From Chloroflexota bacterium (GTDB lineage Bacteria > Chloroflexota > Anaerolineae > Anaerolineales > UBA4823): 5,152 bases of DNA. Made by a program: the position numbers and the translations under genes. Positions 1 to 5,077 of the stretch are shown here, one piece after another. Location of the stretch: positions 1 to 5,152 of the forward strand of contig JAJZSS010000179.1 of NCBI GenBank assembly GCA_021849525.1, in the 5' to 3' direction. The first letter of the stretch is position 1. Each line of letters begins with the position of its first letter. The notes under the pieces are model-generated. The model saw only the letters and a program-made list of their open reading frames with translations, was not told the origin of the DNA and did not search any database.

Positions 1-1560
1 GAATTGGGTGGGGTATTCATCGTGCAGGCTGGCAATTGCGCGGCGAATATCGATCGCAGCCTGGTCGAGTCCACTGTGCGCCTGAGACAGGCTGTGCTGG
101 GCCTGGGATACATAACCGGATGCAAGATGGGTTTCGGTTTGTTCAATAGCAAGCCTGAGAAAAGATAGCGTTTGCGCCAGGCCATCGTGCATTTCTGCGG
201 CGATGCGATGGCGCTCCTCCAGCATGGTTGAACGCTCCAGTTGTGTATAAAGAGTCGCATTTTCCAATGCCAGGGAGGCAATATTCGCTAAACGGGTGAG
301 TAGATCGGCAGCGTCTGAACTAAAAAAATTCTCCTGTCTGGAAGCCACGCATAATGCCCCGATCGCGCGCTCGCCGTAGCGGAGGGGTGCTGCCAGCTGG
401 CTAAGCCTATAGGTTGGATCTACAACGCCGCAATCTCCGGTGCAGTTGCCAGCCTGATGGCATACAGCAGTCTCGCCAGAGATCACATCTTCAGCCCAGC
501 TGGCTTTTATCGGATTCGTAGTCTGGGAGATGGCCTGGGCTGGCCCGCTATTGGATTGCAGGCTTAATAACGACTCTTCTGAATTCAGCAGGCATAAGAA
601 AGCGACATCCGCGTTCAATAAGATGCGGGCTTTATCCACAATTGAATTCAGTACCGATTTGATATCCAGGCGAGAAGTAATTTCATGGCTGACTTCTTGC
701 AGGCTTTCCAGCTCCTGAGTACGCTGGATTACCCGCTCTTCAAGGGTCGCAGCCGCCCGAAGTAATTCTGATTTCGAAGCCAGCAGGTCCCGGCGCATCT
801 CTTCCATGGCAGTTCCGAGTAGCTCAATCTCGGCATCGCCCGACACCTTAACCGGGGTTTCCAGGGCGCCGGCTCCGATCTGCTGGGCGGCTTGACCCAA
901 TGCACCCATTGGACGGAGAATAAAATAGCGGGTAGCCCAAAAACCACTGAGCAATAGGGCCAGAGCACAGACCACAAAGGCAATCTGTACATTGCGTAAT
1001 AGATAGACTCGCCCGCTGGCTTGTTGTTCATACAGATATACCATCTGATCGACCTGATCGACCAGCCCTGGGATCGTATCTTTTATGGTTTGGAAAGCCT
1101 GAGAAAATGCCGCAGTGTCAGGTGGGCTGCTGGTAAGGATGGCCAGGTGGGTCCGAAGTTTTTGCCAGTCATTTTCAACCAGCGTGATTTGGTCCAGGAT
1201 TTGGGGTGCATGGGTGGGGGATAATATCACCTGGCTGCTGGAAAAGTAGGGAGCATGCCCGCCATCACGTAAAGCATACAGCGTTTGTTGAAAAGTTTCC
1301 TGGCTGGTTTGAATCTCGCCAACAGTTTGCTGGTTGCCAGTGCTGTCCAGCTCGATCACCAGGCGCGAGATTTGCTGCAAGAGCATGCGCTGGCGACCGG
1401 CCAGATTGATCGTTACAGCATCCAGTTTCTGGGCATCCAGTCCCCAAAAAGTGACCCCGCCGGAGACTAAAACCAGTGCGGCAAAGCTGATGAAGATCAA
1501 GCCTAATTTGGTCGAGATCTGGTTTAGACGCATTACATTGAATTCCGAGAGCTCGGACAT
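1..1560 (-). CDS. NarX-like membrane sensor histidine kinase (PilJ-type sensor, HAMP, GAF, HisKA_3), 3' end outside window
   Basis: The minus-strand frame is open for 520 codons from ATG at 1560 to the window edge, so the C-terminus is missing. Visible parts: TM1 about residues 17-39; a periplasmic helical domain about 40-188 starting with NLAGRQRMLLQQISRL (52-67), the signature of the PilJ/NarX-type sensor; TM2 about 190-212; HAMP about 211-262; a coiled coil about 263-295; GAF about 298-435; and HisKA_3 from about 446 with ERHRIAAEMHDGLAQTL, whose His458 is the expected phosphoacceptor. The HATPase_c domain is not in the window. The family autophosphorylates and passes phosphate to a NarL/LuxR-type response regulator. 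Arg58 aligns by motif with the ligand-binding Arg of NarX, but ligand identity is not predictable. GAF cysteines 367, 373 and 377 form a cluster. The start is chosen because an in-frame TAA lies upstream and AGGA sits 5 nt before the ATG; Met10 is an alternative. The gene is divergent from the tad genes. Confidence 0.9.
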   Translation of the reverse strand, partial: MSELSEFNVMRLNQISTKLGLIFISFAALVLVSGGVTFWGLDAQKLDAVTINLAGRQRMLLQQISRLVIELDSTGNQQTVGEIQTSQETFQQTLYALRDGGHAPYFSSSQVILSPTHAPQILDQITLVENDWQKLRTHLAILTSSPPDTAAFSQAFQTIKDTIPGLVDQVDQMVYLYEQQASGRVYLLRNVQIAFVVCALALLLSGFWATRYFILRPMGALGQAAQQIGAGALETPVKVSGDAEIELLGTAMEEMRRDLLASKSELLRAAATLEERVIQRTQELESLQEVSHEITSRLDIKSVLNSIVDKARILLNADVAFLCLLNSEESLLSLQSNSGPAQAISQTTNPIKASWAEDVISGETAVCHQAGNCTGDCGVVDPTYRLSQLAAPLRYGERAIGALCVASRQENFFSSDAADLLTRLANIASLALENATLYTQLERSTMLEERHRIAAEMHDGLAQTLSFLRLAIEQTETHLASGYVSQAQHSLSQAHSGLDQAAIDIRRAIASLHDEYPTQF

Positions 1561-1629
1561 ATGAATCCTGAATAACAGGCAATCATGCCGGCTGGGTTGA
1601 GTTTAATTGTAACCCGGTTTGGTGGAGTT

Positions 1630-1658
1630 TTTTTATCCGTAAATTAAAATTAGCTCAA
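1630..1658 (-). promoter_or_regulatory. Candidate sigma70-type promoter for the kinase gene
   Basis: Read on the minus strand, TTGAGC (1658-1653) and TAAAAA (1635-1630) are separated by 17 bp; each matches its consensus at 4 of 6 positions. The -35 lies inside the loop of the 11-bp inverted repeat and the -10 touches its left arm, so a protein bound there would compete with polymerase. A second possible -10, TACAAT at 1611-1606 (5 of 6), has no good -35; if that one is used, the repeat would lie at and upstream of the -35, which would suit an activator. Sequence inspection only. Confidence 0.4.
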
Positions 1659-1672
1659 TTCTTTACGGATAA
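1633..1672. promoter_or_regulatory. Perfect 11-bp inverted repeat, probable operator
   Basis: TTATCCGTAAA at 1633-1643 is matched exactly by its reverse complement TTTACGGATAA at 1662-1672, with an 18-bp AT-rich spacer. The centres of the arms are 29 bp apart, close to three helical turns, so a dimer or pair of dimers could bind one DNA face. It is not a terminator: the stem is AT-rich, the loop is long and no T-run follows on either strand. It overlaps the candidate kinase promoter, which suggests autoregulation or control by the partner response regulator. The arms contain TACGGAT, which does not fit the E. coli NarL heptamer well. Confidence 0.55.
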
Positions 1673-1832
1673 TCCCCAAATTATCTGGGTTTTGACTGGT
1701 GGCATACACCGTTTGCTTTCTTGCGGGATAAAGGTGAACAGGCGGATGGGTGGATTCCTTTACAGAATAACTGGATACTAACCAGCTTTAAAGTCGCCTA
1801 ACCCATTCACTGCTCATGGTCAGGTGCTTGTT

Positions 1833-1861
1833 TTGCGATTATATCCAGTTGGGATTATAAG
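1833..1861 (+). promoter_or_regulatory. Candidate distal promoter P1 for the tad genes
   Basis: TTGCGA (1833-1838) and TATAAG (1856-1861) are separated by exactly 17 bp, matching the -35 and -10 consensus at 4 of 6 and 5 of 6 positions. Transcription from here would give a leader of roughly 190 nt before tadE and would run through both palindromes at 1900-1937. Use of this promoter is inferred. Confidence 0.4.
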
Positions 1862-1899
1862 CTCGCATGTAAAATTGGACTCCTAAAGCATTAATTAAT

Positions 1900-1916
1900 T
1901 TATGTTGCAAACATAA
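1900..1916. promoter_or_regulatory. 17-bp palindrome TTATGTT-GCA-AACATAA
   Basis: Two perfect 7-bp arms flank GCA. Its centre (1908) lies about 22 bp, or two helical turns, from the centre of the next palindrome and about 55 bp upstream of the TATAAT at 1962. A repeat of this size can occur by chance in 500 bp of AT-rich DNA; position is the main reason to list it as a possible regulator site. Confidence 0.35.
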
Positions 1917-1923
1917 GTGACAG

Positions 1924-1937
1924 TTACAATTTTGTAA
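1924..1937. promoter_or_regulatory. 14-bp palindrome TTACAA-TT-TTGTAA
   Basis: Two perfect 6-bp arms around TT. The centre is about 43 bp upstream of the likely transcription start if the TATAAT at 1962-1967 is used. That is the usual place for an activator that contacts RNA polymerase at promoters with a poor -35, and the -35 here is indeed poor. A repressor site is equally possible. Confidence 0.35.
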
Positions 1938-1938
1938 T

Positions 1939-1967
1939 GTGATTAATATTGTTTAACCATTTATAAT
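1939..1967 (+). promoter_or_regulatory. Candidate proximal promoter P2 for the tad genes (perfect TATAAT)
   Basis: TATAAT at 1962-1967 is a perfect -10. The hexamer 17 bp upstream, GTGATT (1939-1944), matches the -35 consensus at only 3 of 6, which suggests the promoter depends on an activator or is weak. The expected start near 1974 gives a leader of about 87 nt before tadE. Confidence 0.45.
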
Positions 1968-2060
1968 CGTGATGCGCGGAAAATAAGCTGGGTTTTGGGC
2001 TCTGTATTCACCCATGGTTTGTGATTATTTTACCGATGATTTTTGGGAAAAGCTTGGCAT

Positions 2061-2444
2061 ATGAAAAAGAGAGCAAGTATTGGGCAATCAATTGTTGAGT
2101 TTGCACTGATCCTCCCTGGAATGCTGATGTTAGTCATGGGGGTATTGGAAATTGGCCGCCTGTTCTACATAAAAGTTGCCCTGCAGAATGCAGCTCGCGA
2201 AGGCGCCTATTACCTTTCTTATTATCCTGATGACATCTCCGGCATGAAAAGTGCGGTGATGGGCGAAGCTTACAGTGCTGGCGTTGACCTTGCGCCGGAT
2301 AGCGATATTTTGTGGAGTCATTGCTGCACACCTGGAGATTATGTTGAGGTGGAAGTAAAGCAGGATGATGTTTCTCTGTTGATCTTTGGATTTCTTACCG
2401 GTGAGGTGGATTTAAGCAGTAAGGCAAGGATGATGGTGCAATGA
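2061..2444 (+). CDS. tadE: TadE-like minor pseudopilin (first of two)
   Basis: A 127-residue protein of the TadE family, the membrane-anchored minor pilin-like subunits of Tad/Flp pili. The N-terminus is short and basic (KKR), then GQSIVEFALILP, a hydrophobic helix about residues 14-36, and the typical NAAREGAYYL segment (43-52). Gly8/Gln9 followed by Glu13 at +5 fits a class III (Flp/TadE) prepilin peptidase site, so cleavage after Gly8 is predicted; no peptidase gene is in the window. The C-terminal part (about 53-127) is the exported domain and has an unusual adjacent pair, Cys88-Cys89. I chose ATG at 2061 because it puts the basic residues directly at the start; TTG at 2043 in the same frame would add six residues. 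Upstream GGGAAAAG is a weak ribosome-binding site. The stop overlaps the next start (ATGA), implying coupled translation. Confidence 0.88.
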   Translation: MKKRASIGQSIVEFALILPGMLMLVMGVLEIGRLFYIKVALQNAAREGAYYLSYYPDDISGMKSAVMGEAYSAGVDLAPDSDILWSHCCTPGDYVEVEVKQDDVSLLIFGFLTGEVDLSSKARMMVQ

Positions 2445-2833
2445 GTAAACACCAGAAATATCACGGTCAGGCATTAGTGGAATTTGCATTGCTGATTCCA
2501 TTGTTTATCTTTATGCTGTTTATCTTCATTGATATTGCCCGGATTACGACCAGTTATTTGGAGCTTTCAAACTCGGTACGGGAGGGTACCCGTTATGCAA
2601 TGGTGCATGTATTCGACACGGATCAAATCAGAGTCGTCGTGCATGATTATGCGCCAAGCCTGGATCACAGCCTGTTGACAATTAGTCCTGCAAAGGGCTT
2701 GCACCAGGTGACCATAACGGCGAGTTATGCCTATTATCCGGTTACCCCGGTCTTGAAAATATTTCTTGGCAGCGACGACTTTCTCACTCTAAATGTCCAG
2801 TCATCTGCGACCCTTGCGCCTTTATATCAGTAA
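2441..2833 (+). CDS. tadE: TadE-like minor pseudopilin (second of two)
   Basis: A 130-residue paralogue of the preceding protein in architecture. After a nine-residue polar leader comes GQALVEFALLIP with Gly9/Gln10 and Glu14 at +5, again a predicted prepilin peptidase site, then a Phe-rich hydrophobic helix to about residue 33 and the conserved SVREGTRYAM (45-54). The rest is an exported domain of about 75 residues with beta-rich stretches and, unlike its neighbour, no cysteine. The start ATG overlaps the previous stop by 4 bp, so it is probably translated by ribosomes coming from the first gene. The two proteins differ strongly after the helix, so they are likely distinct subunits (compare TadE/TadF pairs) and not a recent duplication. 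It could equally be called TadF-like. Confidence 0.87.
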   Translation: MSKHQKYHGQALVEFALLIPLFIFMLFIFIDIARITTSYLELSNSVREGTRYAMVHVFDTDQIRVVVHDYAPSLDHSLLTISPAKGLHQVTITASYAYYPVTPVLKIFLGSDDFLTLNVQSSATLAPLYQ

Positions 2834-2844
2834 CCGAGGGGGTT

Positions 2845-2849
2845 GGAGG
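2845..2849 (+). promoter_or_regulatory. Strong ribosome-binding site fixing the GTG start of the TadG-like gene
   Basis: GGAGG lies 5 nt before GTG at 2855. The in-frame TTG at 2843 overlaps this motif and has its own G-rich stretch directly abutting it, too close to work well, so GTG is the preferred start. Confidence 0.65.
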
Positions 2850-2854
2850 AACCT

Positions 2855-4102
2855 GTGAGAACACTACCCGAGAATAGTACGAAAGGCCAGATCTTGATTC
2901 TGTATGCTTTCGCCGTATTGGTGTTAGTTGCTCTGGCGGTATTAGTTTTAGATGGGGGAATGCTGTTCTTGAATCGCCGGGCTGCCCAGGCAGCCGCGGA
3001 TGCTGGTGCACTGGCCGGGGCGCGAATTAAATGCAATGGGGATACTCTGGCAAATGTCATCGCCACGGCAGAACATTACGCCGAAGTTGAGAACAGTGCT
3101 ACGGTGGCAACAGCTACGGCGGATAATTTCCCCGAAGGGGATGTTGTCGTCAATGTCACCATCGAGCAGGATTCCTTCTTTGCTCAAATTTTTGGGATGA
3201 ATATTCTGGATGTACCCGCAGCTGCTTCTGCTAACTGCTTTCCTCCCACGGCAGCCAAAAATGTAATCCCGGTTGCCTGGTCTTGCCGGGCTCCAGTTTC
3301 TGGGATCTCCGATAGCGATGATTGTCAGATTCAGGCCTTGGAATGGGCGACCGAAATGATCCCCCTGGCGAACTCGAATTTCTTCGGCACTATTTACCCC
3401 GGTCTAACAATCCATGGGGAAGCAGTTCCACAGCCATTCCAGTTTAGAGGAAATGACGGCGATATCACCGATCAAATCTATATCATCATGGACTCCGACG
3501 ATTTGGTCATTGATATGGCAACGGACTGCGTGCCAGTTGGCACGATCAATTGCGATATCGATGGCGATGGAGCTCCTAACATCTCAGCTTCTGGAGATCG
3601 CAGCTGGTTGTTGCTGGAAGAAGGTAAAGGCGCCGCTGATTTGGCTGGCTGGATTCAATACGGTCTTGCCAACCCGATCAACATTCATACCTGGTTGGCT
3701 GGCACCTCGGGTGATAAGAACGTTGTATTCAAACGGGTTGAAGACTATATCATGGCGACAGTATCAGATCCATACCGGTTTGGAACGCTTCCCGTTTTCA
3801 ATGATTATTGTCCTAGCAATCCGTTTTTAACGGCTCCCTGTTCGTCTAAGATCCATGCTGGTGATCTGATCGTAAACAATGATCCCAATAATTATTTCCA
3901 TATTATTGGTTTCGCGGCATTCTATGTAACTTGCGTTGACGATACCGGTCAGGTTGAATGCCCAGGTGGACTGGCGGCGAATTTGCCCGGCAGTGCCAAA
4001 TCAGTCGAAGGCTATTTTCTCAGCGGTGCACCGGTAACGATTGCCCCTGGTGGTACAGGCGGCGTGGATACCGGGGTGTATGTTGTTTCTTTAACCCAAT
4101 AA
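2855..4102 (+). CDS. tadG: TadG-like pilus assembly protein with Cys-rich exported domain
   Basis: A 415-residue protein beginning at GTG. Residues 11-32 are GQILILYAFAVLVLVALAVL, a single membrane helix, followed by DGGMLFLNRRAAQAAADAGA (33-52). This is the TadE/G-like N-terminal module that anchors TadG proteins in the inner membrane. Position +5 after Gly11 is Leu, not Glu, so unlike the two TadE proteins it is probably not cut by prepilin peptidase. The exported part has ten cysteines (60, 128, 144, 157, 225, 233, 319, 329, 360, 369), an Asp-rich DIDGDGAPN (234-242) that resembles a calcium-binding loop, and a C-terminal region with YFHIIGFAAFYVTC and a Gly-rich tail. No DxSxS metal site of a VWA domain is seen, although many TadG proteins carry one. 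The gene starts 21 bp after tadE. Anchoring or spanning the cell wall for the Tad machine is the inferred role. Confidence 0.78.
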   Translation: MRTLPENSTKGQILILYAFAVLVLVALAVLVLDGGMLFLNRRAAQAAADAGALAGARIKCNGDTLANVIATAEHYAEVENSATVATATADNFPEGDVVVNVTIEQDSFFAQIFGMNILDVPAAASANCFPPTAAKNVIPVAWSCRAPVSGISDSDDCQIQALEWATEMIPLANSNFFGTIYPGLTIHGEAVPQPFQFRGNDGDITDQIYIIMDSDDLVIDMATDCVPVGTINCDIDGDGAPNISASGDRSWLLLEEGKGAADLAGWIQYGLANPINIHTWLAGTSGDKNVVFKRVEDYIMATVSDPYRFGTLPVFNDYCPSNPFLTAPCSSKIHAGDLIVNNDPNNYFHIIGFAAFYVTCVDDTGQVECPGGLAANLPGSAKSVEGYFLSGAPVTIAPGGTGGVDTGVYVVSLTQ

Positions 4103-4126
4103 ACCGAAGGAATGATCGGGTTTTTA
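4101..4126 (+). terminator. Possible weak attenuator hairpin between the TadG-like gene and cpaB
   Basis: AAACCGA (4101-4107) can pair with TCGGGTTT (4116-4123) with one bulged G, and five Ts run from 4121 to 4125, partly in the stem. The stem is short and its U-tract overlaps the stem, so termination would be partial at best. It would lower cpaB and downstream expression relative to the pseudopilins. It could also be an mRNA processing or stability element, or chance. Confidence 0.3.
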
Positions 4127-4133
4127 TTAAGAG

Positions 4134-4138
4134 GGAGG
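4134..4138 (+). promoter_or_regulatory. Ribosome-binding site supporting the TTG start of cpaB
   Basis: GGAGG sits 7 nt before TTG at 4146, ideal spacing. There is no in-frame ATG or GTG that would keep the membrane helix, so this site decides the start. Confidence 0.7.
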
Positions 4139-4145
4139 GTGAACT

Positions 4146-5042
4146 TTGAATTACCGTCTGCGTGGAATTCTCCTACTGCTCATAGGCGTGATCCTGATTG
4201 GAGCCGGGATTGGCGCGGTGTATCTTCTTACTCGCCAGGCCGGGATTTTGGGAAGTGTATCTAATCAGCCGACGCCGGACCTGGAGGTTGTGACCAGCAC
4301 AGCCGTCGTGCTGACCCACGATATGAAGCTGGGGGATGTCATTAAAGCTGAAGATGTCACCACGGTGGATATTCCAGCCGAATACTTACCCCGGAATTAT
4401 GTGGCTGATCCAGCCGAAGTGGTTGGGAAATTCGTCAAATCTGACCTGATCCAGGGCGAGATGCTGCTGCAGCATAATCTGGCTGATCCAACCAACAAAA
4501 ATGGGGATCTGGCCTTCATCCTGAGCGATGACCATATCTTGATGGCCTTCTCAGCGGATGATGTGATGACCCAGGAAGCAATTCTACAAAGGGGAGATAT
4601 CATTGATGTCCTGGTCACCATGACCGAGCCTGTGACGAGTGAAAATATCCCCGGGGTGGGCGGAGATACATCTCCGGTCTCTGAAGGTACTGCGGAAGAT
4701 GCCGATGAAAAAGTGCCTCGCTCTTTCACGTTCGATGCATTTCAGAATCTGGGAATCACCGCCCTGGTGGCAGATGTAGTCACCGTACAAAATCAATCCA
4801 GCGCTACAGAGCGGATTACCGACACAGCCACCCAGGCCACGCCTACCCCCCAGGATATTATCATCCGGGCTTATTTGCTGGCGTTGAATCCTCAAGATGC
4901 CCTGGTTCTGAAGCATTTGAAAGACAATCAGGCGATCTTCGATTTTGTCCTGCGCTCGCCGACATCCACACAGTCTTTCGAATTTACCCCGGTAACCCAG
5001 GAATATATCGTCGAGCTCTATGGGTTAGAGATCCTTAGATAA
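4146..5042 (+). CDS. cpaB: Flp pilus assembly protein CpaB/RcpC
   Basis: A 298-residue protein (TTG start) of the CpaB/RcpC family, an envelope component of Tad pili thought to work with the secretin in didermic bacteria. Residues 7-28 form one membrane helix (GILLLLIGVILIGAGIGAVY). An SAF-like domain follows at about 49-113, with the typical DMKLGDVIKAEDVTTVDIP (59-77) and VGKFVKSDLIQGEMLL (93-108). The RcpC domain covers about 120-270: AFSADDV..AILQRGDIIDVLVT (134-158) and DALVLKHLKDN..IFDFVLRSP (251-272). Two polar insertions interrupt it: an acidic Gly/Ser/Thr-rich stretch about 160-191 and a TATQATPTP stretch about 226-235. These look like flexible loops. The gene is 43 bp after the TadG-like gene, with a possible attenuator between, and 35 bp before the next gene. 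If the organism is a Chloroflexota lineage without a classical outer membrane, the usual secretin partnership may not apply. Confidence 0.88.
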   Translation: MNYRLRGILLLLIGVILIGAGIGAVYLLTRQAGILGSVSNQPTPDLEVVTSTAVVLTHDMKLGDVIKAEDVTTVDIPAEYLPRNYVADPAEVVGKFVKSDLIQGEMLLQHNLADPTNKNGDLAFILSDDHILMAFSADDVMTQEAILQRGDIIDVLVTMTEPVTSENIPGVGGDTSPVSEGTAEDADEKVPRSFTFDAFQNLGITALVADVVTVQNQSSATERITDTATQATPTPQDIIIRAYLLALNPQDALVLKHLKDNQAIFDFVLRSPTSTQSFEFTPVTQEYIVELYGLEILR

Positions 5043-5077
5043 TTCAGCTACTATAACCGGATCAAAAAGGTTAACGG

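Larger units (their letters stand above)
1561..2060. other. Divergent non-coding control region between kinase and tad genes
   Basis: About 500 bp without a supportable gene; the longest frames are tiny and lack a ribosome-binding site. The part nearest the tad genes (about 1860-1970) is clearly richer in A+T than the flanking genes. The region holds candidate promoters for both directions and three inverted repeats, each listed separately. In 1681-1830 I see no convincing site beyond a loose resemblance of 1759-1770 to one arm of the 11-bp repeat. Confidence 0.8.

Noticed and set aside
530..1564. Several short open frames opposite or out of frame with the kinase, for example 530-718 (+), 1021-1224 (+), 1206-1409 (+), 729-1031 (-), 1265-1582 (-)
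   Set aside because: They lie within the continuous 520-codon kinase frame, which has clear domains; none shows a recognisable family or a good ribosome-binding site.
1585..1647. A 20-codon plus-strand frame (ATG at 1585) in the divergent region
   Set aside because: No ribosome-binding site and no recognisable sequence; it crosses the kinase promoter region and is within chance expectation.
1633..1672. The 11-bp inverted repeat as a rho-independent terminator
   Set aside because: It lies between divergent genes with nothing to terminate, the stem is AT-rich, the loop is 18 nt, and no T-run follows on either strand.
1685..1997. A 10-bp direct repeat CTGGGTTTTG at 1685-1694 and 1988-1997
   Set aside because: One 10-bp match within 500 bp is not rare enough to call, and the copies have no clear positional relation to promoters.
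2043..2060. TTG at 2043 as the start of the first tadE
   Set aside because: It has no ribosome-binding site and would place six extra residues before the basic leader; ATG at 2061 gives the usual short leader.
3414..3830. A 138-codon open frame inside the TadG-like gene
   Set aside because: It is a shifted-frame shadow; the main frame has a membrane anchor, family motifs and a strong ribosome-binding site.
4397..4916. Minus-strand open frames of about 110 codons inside cpaB
   Set aside because: They are antisense shadows of a gene with a clear SAF/RcpC architecture.
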